A stretch of DNA of 64,000 bases from an uncultured Oscillospiraceae bacterium (GTDB lineage: Bacteria > Bacillota > Clostridia > Oscillospirales > Oscillospiraceae): positions 22,863 through 86,862 of the forward strand of contig CAKTTR010000001.1 of assembly GCA_934615645.1 (NCBI GenBank), written 5' to 3'. How positions within the stretch are numbered: the first letter of the stretch is position 1; each line of letters starts with the position of its first letter. This document shows positions 38,123 through 45,960 of this stretch, one piece after another. The position numbers and the translations under genes are program-made. Below the pieces are notes generated by a model that was not told where the DNA came from, made no database searches, and saw nothing but the letters and a program-made list of their open reading frames with translations.

Positions 38123-40291
38123 ATGAAGAAAAGATTTCTGGCGTTGGTGCTGGTACTGGCACTGTGCGCGGGCCTGCTGGTCATGCCAGTCAGTGCGGCA
38201 GAGCCGGAGGCGGTGGCCTATTTGACCATCAGCGTCGCGGGCGAGCTGCAGCTCACGCGCTACCCGGTCCCGCTGACGGACGAAAATGAGAACGGCAAAT
38301 TGGATATTGACGACGTGCTGCAGGTCGGCCATGCGCTTTACGGCGAGGGCATCTACAGCTATGCTTCGGCCAAGGGTGACTACGGCCTGAGCATCACAAA
38401 GCTTTGGAACGATACCAGCGGCGCGTTCGGCTACTGTGTGAATACCACCGTTCCGATGAGCCTCGAAGAGGAAGTCAAGGCGGGCGACGATGTCTACGCC
38501 TATGTCTACCAGGATAAGACGGGCTATACCGATGCATTTTCTTATTTCAATGAACGGCATATCTCGGTCACAGCCGGTGATACCGTTACGCTGACGCTCT
38601 CTAAGCTTGGCTACGGTGAAAACTGGGAGACGATCAGCACGCCCATCACCAACGCGGCGATCACCATCGACGGCGAAGAGACGGACTATGTGACGGATGA
38701 AAACGGCAAGGTCACGATGAAGCTCAACGCGCCTGGCCTGTATGTGATCTCCGCCAACGCGACAGGGACGATTCTGGTGCCGCCGGTCACGACGGCCCGG
38801 GTCAAGGCAACCTGGACGAAGGACTGGCGCAACAGTGCAATGACCGCGCTGCAGGGCACGGCAGCCATCAGCCTGGCCAAGCAGGGCGAGGATATCAGTG
38901 CTTGGGATATCATTGGCCTGTACGGCGCGGGCGTTCCGGTGCCGGAGGCATATCTTGCGGATTATCTGGAAGGGCTCTACGATGCTCTGGTCAGCAGCAA
39001 TGGCCAGCTCTCGGCCAGCCAGTACACGGCCTACTCCCGCAGCATTCTGGCGCTGGCGGCCGTTGGCGAGGACCCGGCCAACTTTGCAGGCTATGATCTG
39101 CTCAAATGGCTGGAGGATTATGATAAGACCACGAAGCAGGGCGTGACCGGCGCGGCGTATGCGCTGCTGGCCCTGGACTGCGCTGGCGACACGTTCCAGA
39201 GCAGCCAGCGGGAAGCCTATGTGCAGTACATCCTGGATGCCCAGCGCAAGGACGGCGGCTGGGACCTGCGGGGCGAGAGCGCCGCGGCGGCTGACGCCGA
39301 TGTGACGGCTATCTGCCTGCAGGCACTGGCGGCCTACGCCGGGGACCCGGCGGTCCGTCCGGCAGTGAACAAGGGCATTGACTGCCTGTCTGCTCTGCAG
39401 CAGAGCGACGGCGGCTTTAAGAGCTACGGCACGGCCAACTGCGAGAGCAGCGCTATGGTGCTGCTGGCCATGTGCCAGCTGGGCATCGGCCTGGACGACG
39501 CCCGCTTTGTCAAGGGCGAAAACTCGGTGCTGGACGCCATGCTGCGCTTCCGCAATGCGGACGGCAGCTTCAGCCACGAGGCCGGGAAGGGCGCCAATAC
39601 CCTGGCGACGATGCAGGCCCAGATGGCACTGGCCTCCCTGCTGCGCTGCGCCGACGGGATGAGCGGCATTTACGATATGACCAACGGCTACGGCGAATTC
39701 CCCTTCACGGACGTGGCCTTCAACACCTGGTATTTTGAGGCGGTTCGCTATACGAACCAGGCGGGCCTGTTGGTCGGCACAACGGAGACGACCTTTGGCC
39801 CCAATGTCCCGCTGACCCGCGGCATGCTCGTGACGATCCTGTGGAGAATGATGGGCCGTCCGGCGGCACAGCAGAATGTCACGGCGTATTATTCGGATGT
39901 CAACGCCAAGATGTACTACGCTGAGCCCATCGCCTGGGCGACGGAGCTGGAGATTGCAGCCGGTATGGGCGGCGGCAAATTCTGCCCGGAGGAAAAAGTC
40001 ACCCGGGAGCAGTTGGCGTGCTATCTTTACCGCTATCAGAAGCTGGCGCTGGGCGGGGATGTCTCCGCGTCGGAGAATCTGCAGGGCTGGAGCGATTACA
40101 GCCAGATTTCTTCCTGGAGTAAAGAAGCTTTGGCCTGGGCCACGGCAGAAGGTCTGCTGGTCGGCAGCGGCGGTAAGCTGGACCCCAAGGGCAGCGCGAC
40201 CCGCGCCCAAGTGGCCAGCGTGCTGATGCGCTTTGACCGGAGCATTGGCGATGCTTGGGAGAATGAGCTTCTCGGCACCTATTTCAAATAA
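38123..40291 (+). CDS. Secreted SLH-domain protein with DUF4430-like and terpenoid-cyclase/transcobalamin-like barrel
   Basis: Surface protein of 722 residues. It has a signal peptide (about 1-27, cleavage after PVSAA); an N-terminal beta domain (about 28-175) resembling DUF4430, with DVLQVGHALYGEGIYSYAS, FGYCVN and GDDVYAYVYQD; an alpha/alpha-barrel region with prenyltransferase-like repeats (about 230-510: QRKDGGWDLRG, LQQSDGGFKSY, RNADGSFSHEAG); and three S-layer-homology modules (about 525-710: FPFTDVAFNTWYFEAVRYT and similar). Vertebrate intrinsic factor and transcobalamin combine such a barrel with such a beta domain, so ligand capture at the cell surface is plausible. A DUF4430 lipoprotein follows 31 bases downstream. 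Confidence 0.78.
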   Translation: MKKRFLALVLVLALCAGLLVMPVSAAEPEAVAYLTISVAGELQLTRYPVPLTDENENGKLDIDDVLQVGHALYGEGIYSYASAKGDYGLSITKLWNDTSGAFGYCVNTTVPMSLEEEVKAGDDVYAYVYQDKTGYTDAFSYFNERHISVTAGDTVTLTLSKLGYGENWETISTPITNAAITIDGEETDYVTDENGKVTMKLNAPGLYVISANATGTILVPPVTTARVKATWTKDWRNSAMTALQGTAAISLAKQGEDISAWDIIGLYGAGVPVPEAYLADYLEGLYDALVSSNGQLSASQYTAYSRSILALAAVGEDPANFAGYDLLKWLEDYDKTTKQGVTGAAYALLALDCAGDTFQSSQREAYVQYILDAQRKDGGWDLRGESAAAADADVTAICLQALAAYAGDPAVRPAVNKGIDCLSALQQSDGGFKSYGTANCESSAMVLLAMCQLGIGLDDARFVKGENSVLDAMLRFRNADGSFSHEAGKGANTLATMQAQMALASLLRCADGMSGIYDMTNGYGEFPFTDVAFNTWYFEAVRYTNQAGLLVGTTETTFGPNVPLTRGMLVTILWRMMGRPAAQQNVTAYYSDVNAKMYYAEPIAWATELEIAAGMGGGKFCPEEKVTREQLACYLYRYQKLALGGDVSASENLQGWSDYSQISSWSKEALAWATAEGLLVGSGGKLDPKGSATRAQVASVLMRFDRSIGDAWENELLGTYFK

Positions 40292-40322
40292 ACAAACAGA
40301 GCGATAAAGGATGATGAGACAG

Positions 40323-41045
40323 ATGAAGCATTACAAATGGACGGCACTTTGCCTGGTGCTGCTGCTTATCCTGAGTTGCTTTCTGACTGCTTGCAGTGAT
40401 ACTGTAGGAAGTCCGGCAACGGAGCCGGAGAACACGCAGACCCAGCAGAAACAGGAAGCGGAGAATGATGACGGCGCCGACAAGGACGGGGAAGCAGGTA
40501 CGGTGACAGGCGGCGCGTCAGATGCGGATGATGCTGCCGGCAGTGAAGACACGGCCCAGCAGCCGGCAGGTGACGATACGGCAAAGCCTGTGCAGGCAGA
40601 ACCGGCTGGGAACACCCAGCAGCCCGACGCCCAGGAGCCGCAGACGCAGACCTGTACCATCAGCATTGATTGCTCGACGATTCTGGATAATATGGATAAG
40701 CTGGAGCGGGGCAAGGAAGGGCTGATCCCGTCGGATGGTATCCTGCTTGCCAAGACGGAAGTGCAATACGAAGAGGGCGACACCGTCTTCACCATGCTCA
40801 AGCGGGAGCTGCAGAGCCGTAAAATGCACTATGATTTTGAGGGCAGCGGCTCCTCGGCGTACCTGGCAGGGCTTTGCAATATCTATGAATTCGACTGCGG
40901 AAAGCTCTCCGGCTGGGAATTTGCCGTCAACGGTTCGTTCCCCAGCGTCGGCGTCGGCGTCTATAAGCTCTCGCCCGGCGATTCCGTCGCACTAATTTAT
41001 ACCTGCGATTTGGGTGACGATATCGGCAACCACTACGACGGCTGA
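40323..41045 (+). CDS. DUF4430-domain lipoprotein
   Basis: The 240-residue protein has a lipoprotein signal (lipobox LTAC at about residue 24), an acidic Gln/Asp/Ala-rich linker (about 25-110) and a C-terminal DUF4430 (transcobalamin C-terminal-like) domain with GDTVFTMLKRELQSR, LAGLCNIYEFDCGKLSGWEFAVNG and VYKLSPGDSVALIYTCD. ATG at 40323 is preferred over 40311 and 40314, which lie too close to AAAGG; the difference is only four residues. It is probably co-transcribed with the SLH protein, and the two may act as a surface ligand-binding pair. Confidence 0.75.
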   Translation: MKHYKWTALCLVLLLILSCFLTACSDTVGSPATEPENTQTQQKQEAENDDGADKDGEAGTVTGGASDADDAAGSEDTAQQPAGDDTAKPVQAEPAGNTQQPDAQEPQTQTCTISIDCSTILDNMDKLERGKEGLIPSDGILLAKTEVQYEEGDTVFTMLKRELQSRKMHYDFEGSGSSAYLAGLCNIYEFDCGKLSGWEFAVNGSFPSVGVGVYKLSPGDSVALIYTCDLGDDIGNHYDG

Positions 41046-41084
41046 CCGGTGCGCACCTGACGCGAACCCCTTGCATGAAACACG

Positions 41085-41122
41085 AAAAAACCTCCGTACG
41101 GGCATCCCGTACGGAGGTTTTG
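41085..41122. terminator. Bidirectional terminator
   Basis: AAAACCTCCGTACGGG / CCCGTACGGAGGTTTT with CAT loop; it lies between the convergent DUF4430 and nrdR genes. Confidence 0.9.
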
Positions 41123-41139
41123 CGCTTGGCAAAAATACC

Positions 41140-41595
41140 TCAGCGTTCTTCCAGAATTTTATTCAGCTCCTGCATAAAGCTGTTGATGTCCTTAAACTGC
41201 CGGTAAACGGAGGCGAAGCGGACATAGGCGACCTCGTCGAGGGGCTTCAGCCGCTCCATGACCAGCTCGCCGATCTCAGAAGAGCTGATCTCCCGCTCCA
41301 GGGAATTTTGCATGACCTGCTCAATGTCTGTGACAGCGGCTTCCATCTCCGCCATGGAGACCGGGCGCTTTTCGCAGGCGCGGACCATGCCGTTGAGGAT
41401 CTTTGTCCGGTCAAAGGATTGCCGGCTGCCGTCTTTTTTGACGACGATGATCGGCAGGCTCTCCACCGTCTCATAGGTCGTGAAGCGTTTCTGGCAGGCC
41501 AGGCATTCGCGCCTTCTGCGGATGCTGGCGCCGTCCTCGGAATGACGGGAGTCGATGACCTTGCTGTCCTGGTCGCCGCAATACGGACATTTCAT
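41140..41595 (-). CDS. nrdR: Transcriptional repressor NrdR
   Basis: Represses ribonucleotide-reductase genes in response to dATP/ATP. The 151-residue protein has the N-terminal zinc ribbon [17 protein letters not shown]...[12 protein letters not shown] and the ATP-cone domain ([26 protein letters not shown]). The start is the first Met and fits the family exactly. No nrd gene is nearby. Confidence 0.97.
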   Translation of the reverse strand: MKCPYCGDQDSKVIDSRHSEDGASIRRRRECLACQKRFTTYETVESLPIIVVKKDGSRQSFDRTKILNGMVRACEKRPVSMAEMEAAVTDIEQVMQNSLEREISSSEIGELVMERLKPLDEVAYVRFASVYRQFKDINSFMQELNKILEER

Positions 41596-41633
41596 GTAGG
41601 GAGCCCTCCTTGGCCGGAAATTTGGATGGGTCT

Positions 41634-41663
41634 ATTATAGCAGGCTGGAGGGCGGCTTGTCCA
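41634..41663 (-). promoter_or_regulatory. nrdR promoter
   Basis: Minus strand TGGACA (41658-41663), 18-base spacer, TATAAT (41634-41639). Confidence 0.55.
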
Positions 41664-41696
41664 GCGTTCCCGAAAAATTTTGCGGCAGTTTTCAGA

Positions 41697-41725
41697 TTGC
41701 TTTTCCCGCCCAGCTCTGGTATCAT
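41697..41725 (+). promoter_or_regulatory. Promoter of the DMT transporter gene
   Basis: TTGCTT (41697-41702), 17-base spacer, TATCAT (41720-41725), 29 bases before the ATG. Confidence 0.6.
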
Positions 41726-41754
41726 AGAAAGTCGGAAAGGCGGGATTTTGAGAG

Positions 41755-42666
41755 ATGAAACGCAAACAGACCATGACCGGCGTTGCGCTGACGCTGCTGG
41801 GCGGCTGCTTTTGGGGGCTGTGCGGCGCGTGCGCCCAGTATTTGTTCCGGACGGAGCATGTGACTTCGAATTTTCTGGTGCCCTGGCGGATGACGCTGGC
41901 CGGGGCGCTTCTGCTGGGCTGGCATCTGGTTCGCAGCCCAAAGCAGCTGCTGGGCCCGTGGAAGTCAGGCCGGGATGCGCTGCAGCTGCTGCTTTACGCG
42001 ATCTTCGGCATGGCCATGTGCCAATACGCCTATTTTGCGACGATCGAGCTCTCCAATGCCGGGACGGCGACGGTGCTGCAATACGCCGCGCCTGCGATGC
42101 TGCTGCTGGTGGTCTGCTGCCTGGAGCGGCGCTGGCCGGGCCGGGTGGAGGTGCTGGCGGTGGTCTGCGCTTCGGCAGGGGTCTTCCTTTTGGCGACCCA
42201 TGGGAATTTCGGCACCCTGGCCATCTCCGGCAAGACGCTGGCCATGGGGATGGTCGCGGCCCTGGCGGTGGTTGCTTATAATCTGCTGCCCCGGCGGCTG
42301 CTGCAGCGCTTTTCCGCGCCGCTGCTGCTGGGTTGGGGCATGTTCCTGGGCGGCCTGCTGCTCTGCGTGACGCTGCGGCCGTGGCGGTATCATGTCGCGC
42401 TGACGCCGCGCCTGGCTTTGTGTATGGCGGTGATCGTACTGGTCGGGACCATCGGGTCCTTTACGCTGTATATGATGGGCATGAAGCGCATCGGGCCGAC
42501 GAAGGCGGCGCTGTATGCCTGCATCGAGCCGGTGGCGGCTGCAGTGCTCTCTGCCGTCTGGCTGAAGGTCCCGTTTACGGGGATGGACCTGGTGGGCTTT
42601 GCCCTGATCCTCTCTACGACGGTGATCCTGGCAGTGCCGGATCTGAAAAAGGGCGCGGCAGCGTAA
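41755..42666 (+). CDS. EamA/DMT-superfamily transporter
   Basis: The 303-residue protein has ten hydrophobic segments and two EamA repeats, each with the typical start (GVALTLLGGCFWGLCGACAQY; LAMGMVAALAVVAYNLLPRRLL). GTATVLQYAAPAMLLL and ALYACIEPVAAAVLSAV are the conserved loops at the ends of the repeats. Members export or import amino acids, purines or other metabolites; the substrate cannot be told from sequence. Confidence 0.9.
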   Translation: MKRKQTMTGVALTLLGGCFWGLCGACAQYLFRTEHVTSNFLVPWRMTLAGALLLGWHLVRSPKQLLGPWKSGRDALQLLLYAIFGMAMCQYAYFATIELSNAGTATVLQYAAPAMLLLVVCCLERRWPGRVEVLAVVCASAGVFLLATHGNFGTLAISGKTLAMGMVAALAVVAYNLLPRRLLQRFSAPLLLGWGMFLGGLLLCVTLRPWRYHVALTPRLALCMAVIVLVGTIGSFTLYMMGMKRIGPTKAALYACIEPVAAAVLSAVWLKVPFTGMDLVGFALILSTTVILAVPDLKKGAAA

Positions 42667-42732
42667 CGGCAGAAAAGCAAGGCGGTTTGCCCCGTGGCCC
42701 GGCGGCGGGGGACACCCGCCGCCGGGTGCGGC

Positions 42733-42900
42733 TTAGCTGCCCATCAGCCGGTCTGCCGCGTCGCTGACGGTCTGCTCCACAGAGTCCGCCGCTTTTTGCA
42801 TGGCCTGCCGGATGGCGCACTGCCGGGGCAGCATCAGCGCGACGGTCGCACCTGCTGCCATGCCGAGCCCAACGGCGGTGAAAAAGGCACCTGTCTTCAT
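42733..42900 (-). CDS. Small 55-residue protein with forespore-type promoter
   Basis: The frame from ATG at 42898-42900 encodes a hydrophobic N-terminal segment (TAVGLGMAAGATVALMLP) and an amphipathic helix (AIRQAMQKAADSVEQTVSDAADRL). AAGGTGAGC lies just upstream and CATACTA 26 bases before the start, so this is very likely a real gene. It resembles small single-pass YtxH-like proteins in layout only. Expression in the forespore is inferred from the promoter. Confidence 0.7.
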   Translation of the reverse strand: MKTGAFFTAVGLGMAAGATVALMLPRQCAIRQAMQKAADSVEQTVSDAADRLMGS

Positions 42901-42925
42901 ATGCTCACCTTCCCTTCCCCGCTGT

Positions 42926-42954
42926 TAGTATGACCGGCGGGGCGGGAAATATGG
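42926..42954 (-). promoter_or_regulatory. Sigma-F/G-type promoter of the 55-aa gene
   Basis: Minus strand CCATA (42950-42954), 17-base spacer, CATACTA (42926-42932), matching the forespore consensus. Confidence 0.6.
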
Positions 42955-42983
42955 CTGGAATCATGCGGCAGTGAAAAAGGTAT

Positions 42984-43011
42984 TTGGCATTGGGAAATTT
43001 TGTGTTATAAT
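42984..43011 (+). promoter_or_regulatory. Promoter of the PyrF-like operon
   Basis: TTGGCA (42984-42989), 16-base spacer, TATAAT (43006-43011). The 100-nt leader folds into GGCGGGACGC/GCGTTCCGCC and GCGCC/GGCGC hairpins (43030-43068). Confidence 0.65.
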
Positions 43012-43111
43012 AGCCGCAAAGAGGTGTAAGGCGGGACGCAAAGCGTTCCGCCGCGCCAGCGGCGCGATGCGTTTTAAAGCGATTCTGCGGGTGTGGAAGG
43101 GAGTTTTTACG

Positions 43112-44038
43112 ATGTCAATCGATGCATTGCAGGCGAAGATCCGAAAACTGAAGAATCCCTCGATGATCGGGCTGGACCCGACGGTGGAGCTGCTGCCGCC
43201 GCATCTGCTGGAGGAGGCGTATCGCGCCCATGGTCAGAGCCTGGAGGCATTGGCCGCGGCGTATGAGACATTCTGCGGCGAAATTTTGCAGGCGCTGCAG
43301 GGCCTTGTCCCGGCGGTGAAGGTGCAGAGCTATTGCTTTGACGCCCTGGGCAGCTGCGGCATCGCGGCGATGCAGCGTTTGCTGCGCAAGGCGCAGCGCC
43401 TGGGCTTTTATGTGATGCTGGACGCCAATTACAGCAGCGTCGGGCATATTTCCCAGCTCTATGCCGCCGCCGTCTTCGGCGGCCTGCGGACGCCGGACGG
43501 CGCTTGTCTGCAACCCTATGCCTGCGACGGGCTGAGCATCAACCCGTATCTTGGCAGCGACAGTGTCAAGGCGTTTTTGCCCTATTGCAAGCAGCAGGGG
43601 AAGAATCTGTTCCTCTGTGTCAAGACCTCGAATAAATCCTCCCGGGAGGTGCAGGACCTCATCTCCGGCAACCGGATGGTCTACAGCGCGGTGGCAGATC
43701 TTGCCATGCGTTGGAGCATCGACCTGTTCGGCAAAAACGGCTACAGCGAGCTGATCGCCGTGGTCGGCGCGCCGTATCCGCAGGTGCTGCGGGCGCTGCG
43801 GCAGCAGTATGACCGGCTGTTTTTCCTGGTGCCGGGCTACGGCGCCCAGGGTGGGACGGCGAAGCATGTCAGCGCGGCGTTCACGGCGGCAGGCCGGGGC
43901 GCGATCGTCAGCGCGTCGCGCAGCGTGATCGGCGCCTGGCAGAAGACCGGCAGCGACGGCCGCGACTGGGCCCAGTGCGCGCAGGACGCGGCGTGCAAAA
44001 TGCGGGATGATTTGGCAAAATATGTGACGGTGATTTAA
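43112..44038 (+). CDS. PyrF-family (type 2 OMP decarboxylase-like) protein lacking the catalytic motif
   Basis: The 308-residue protein is plainly a type-2 orotidine-5'-phosphate decarboxylase homologue: IGLDPTVELLP, INPYLGSD, CVKTSNKSSREVQDL, VPGYGAQGG and the phosphate loop AIVSASRSVIGAW. The catalytic DxKRGD motif, which normally follows the second strand, reads DANYSSVG: the lysine and the distal aspartate are gone. Without these no known OMP decarboxylase works, so it may be a pseudoenzyme or a new activity. GGAAGGGAG precedes the ATG. One base overlaps the downstream fusion gene. Confidence 0.8.
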   Translation: MSIDALQAKIRKLKNPSMIGLDPTVELLPPHLLEEAYRAHGQSLEALAAAYETFCGEILQALQGLVPAVKVQSYCFDALGSCGIAAMQRLLRKAQRLGFYVMLDANYSSVGHISQLYAAAVFGGLRTPDGACLQPYACDGLSINPYLGSDSVKAFLPYCKQQGKNLFLCVKTSNKSSREVQDLISGNRMVYSAVADLAMRWSIDLFGKNGYSELIAVVGAPYPQVLRALRQQYDRLFFLVPGYGAQGGTAKHVSAAFTAAGRGAIVSASRSVIGAWQKTGSDGRDWAQCAQDAACKMRDDLAKYVTVI

Positions 44039-45180
44039 TGATGACGACGATCTACTTCATCCGCCATGCAGAGGCGGAGGGGAACTTATACCGGCGGCTG
44101 CACGGCCAGCATGACACGCTGCTCACCCCCGCCGGAGTGCGGCAGGCGGAGGCGCTGCGCCGCCGCTTCGCCGGAGTGCGGCTGCATGCCTGCTACGCCA
44201 GCGATCTGAACCGGGCAGTGCAGACGGCGCTGCCGGTCTGTAAGGACCATCGGCTGCGGCTGCGCCGGGAGCCGGCATTCCGGGAGGTATGCTTCGGCAC
44301 GTGGGAGGACCAGAGCTTTGGCACGCTGGAGCATCTCTACCCCGAGCAGATGCGCGTGTTCCGCCAGAATATGTGGGCCTGGCAGGCGCCTGGAAGCGAG
44401 ACGCTGGAGCAGGCCACCGGGCGCTTTATCGAGGCGCTTCGGGCGGTCGCGGAGCGCCATGCGGGTCAGACGGTGGCGATTTTTACCCACGGCGCGATCC
44501 TGCGGGCTGTGCAGGCGGAGCTGTTTTTTACGCGGCAGACGATGAACCGGGCGGGCCGGTGTGATAACACCGGCGTGAGCCGGGTGCAGTACGAGGGCGG
44601 CCGGTTTACGCTGGATTATCTCAATGACAACGCACATCTGGACCTAGCCCTTTCGACGCAGAACCGGCTGGACAGCCTGTGCCAGCGCAGCGCTTCTCTG
44701 GGGGAGGACTATAACCTCTGGTTTGAGTTAGCCCAGGACGGCGGCGCGCTGTATATGGACCTGCGCCGCCAAAACTGGGTGCAGCGCTGCGGCACGCTGA
44801 CCTGGACGGACGCGGCGGCGGTCGAGGCGCAGATGCGCGCCATCCTGGCGCGGGCACCGAATACGCTGTACTATGCCAGGCAGGGGCAGGCGTTGGTCGG
44901 CGCGCTGCTGCTGGAGCCGGAGCAGGAGCAGGATTACGGCGTGATCCGTTATCTTGGCGTGCTGCCGGAACGGAAGTACCGCGGTTTTGCTGTGCAGCTG
45001 CTGGGCCAGGCTGTCAGCCATTGCCGCAGCCAGGGCAAGAGTAAGATCCGCTGTACGATCCCCGACGGCGATTATACGACGGTCCACTTCTTTGAAAAGT
45101 ACGGCTTTCGGCCCCGCAAACAGGCGGGGGGCGAGCGGTGCTATGAGCTGTCCATTGCTCTGCCGCGGCAGCCGGGGTGA
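44038..45180 (+). CDS. Histidine-phosphatase / GNAT acetyltransferase fusion
   Basis: The 380-residue protein has an N-terminal phosphoglycerate-mutase-type phosphatase (about 1-200: FIRHAEAEGNLYRRLHGQHDTLLTPAG with the RHG-type catalytic His, and IFTHGAIL with the second His) fused to a C-terminal region ending in a GNAT fold (about 250-375: RYLGVLPERKYRGFAVQLLGQAV and HFFEKYGFRPRK). The ATG shares a base with the PyrF-like stop (TAATG), so both are made together. The phosphatase substrate and acyl acceptor are unknown. Confidence 0.82.
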   Translation: MMTTIYFIRHAEAEGNLYRRLHGQHDTLLTPAGVRQAEALRRRFAGVRLHACYASDLNRAVQTALPVCKDHRLRLRREPAFREVCFGTWEDQSFGTLEHLYPEQMRVFRQNMWAWQAPGSETLEQATGRFIEALRAVAERHAGQTVAIFTHGAILRAVQAELFFTRQTMNRAGRCDNTGVSRVQYEGGRFTLDYLNDNAHLDLALSTQNRLDSLCQRSASLGEDYNLWFELAQDGGALYMDLRRQNWVQRCGTLTWTDAAAVEAQMRAILARAPNTLYYARQGQALVGALLLEPEQEQDYGVIRYLGVLPERKYRGFAVQLLGQAVSHCRSQGKSKIRCTIPDGDYTTVHFFEKYGFRPRKQAGGERCYELSIALPRQPG

Positions 45181-45248
45181 GAAAACGGCGGCGCTCCCAT
45201 GCTGCCCAGCAAAAAACGGAAAATGAAAACGGGAAAACAAAAAAACGT

Positions 45249-45294
45249 AAAAGGCATCCGGCTTTCTGCCATAGCAGGGGCTGGATGCCTTTTG
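45249..45294. terminator. Bidirectional terminator
   Basis: AAAAGGCATCC / GGATGCCTTTT stem between the fusion gene and the convergent lipoprotein gene. Confidence 0.8.
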
Positions 45295-45297
45295 TGT

Positions 45298-45771
45298 TTA
45301 CGCGGTCTGCGGGCCGGGGGCGGTGCGGCTTGCGCCGCGGTCCGTCGCTGGAGTATCGCCGGTGACCATGTCGGCGGTGCCGGTGCCTCGGACGAGCTGG
45401 CCCGGGCGGCCACTGGCCGTGTCTGCCCGGCCGTCTGCCGGGAGATTCCGGGCGCCGCTGCCTGCGTCGGTCTGACTGTCATTCTGGCCGCCTGTCGGGC
45501 CATTGGCTGCGGCGTTGTCCTCGCTGCCGTCGCCGGGGGCCTGGGAATCGGGGGCGGTGTCGCCGTCCGGCATGGCGCTGCCCAGGTCATCGTCCGGGCT
45601 GGTCGTAGCGCCGTCGTCGGTGTTGGGGCGGTCTGTCGGCGCGTTGTCCGGCATATCGGAGCCGATGCTGCCGGAGTCGGAGCCGGAGACGTTGCCGTCG
45701 GTCGTGGCGCAGCCGGTGAACAGGCACAGTACCACGGCCAGAACCGCGATCAAAATGCTCAATTTTTTCAT
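45298..45771 (-). CDS. Disordered Asp/Gly/Ser-rich lipoprotein
   Basis: The 157-residue protein begins with a lipoprotein signal (MKKLSILIAVLAVVLCLFTGC, lipobox FTGC) and continues as a low-complexity D/G/S/T/P-rich chain with no recognisable fold. GGAGGG precedes ATG at 45769-45771. It is probably a cell-envelope spacer or stalk-like lipoprotein; function unknown. Confidence 0.7.
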   Translation of the reverse strand: MKKLSILIAVLAVVLCLFTGCATTDGNVSGSDSGSIGSDMPDNAPTDRPNTDDGATTSPDDDLGSAMPDGDTAPDSQAPGDGSEDNAAANGPTGGQNDSQTDAGSGARNLPADGRADTASGRPGQLVRGTGTADMVTGDTPATDRGASRTAPGPQTA

Positions 45772-45909
45772 GGTTGTCCCTCCTGTCATTTGCTTCAAGC
45801 ATGGGCTTAGTATTTGCCGCGCCGCGGGTTTTAGCCTTGCCAAAATATACCAGAGGGAAAAATCGCCGCTGCGTGCGGGAGACTCTGTTTTGAAAAAATT
45901 TGACGCTTG

Positions 45910-45945
45910 AAAAAAGGGCCCTGCCGCGCGGCAGGGCCCTTTTTG
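45910..45945. terminator. Bidirectional terminator
   Basis: AAAAAGGGCCCTGCCGC / GCGGCAGGGCCCTTTTT, perfect; 15 bases after the CHAP/SLH gene on the minus strand. Confidence 0.92.
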
Positions 45946-45960
45946 TAAACTAGGGAAGGA

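Noticed and set aside
43033..43044. GGGACGCAAAGC in the PyrF-like leader, as in cyclic-di-GMP-I riboswitches
   Set aside because: Only this short core matches; the GCGGGG receptor and the rest of the aptamer are missing. It is part of a simple hairpin.
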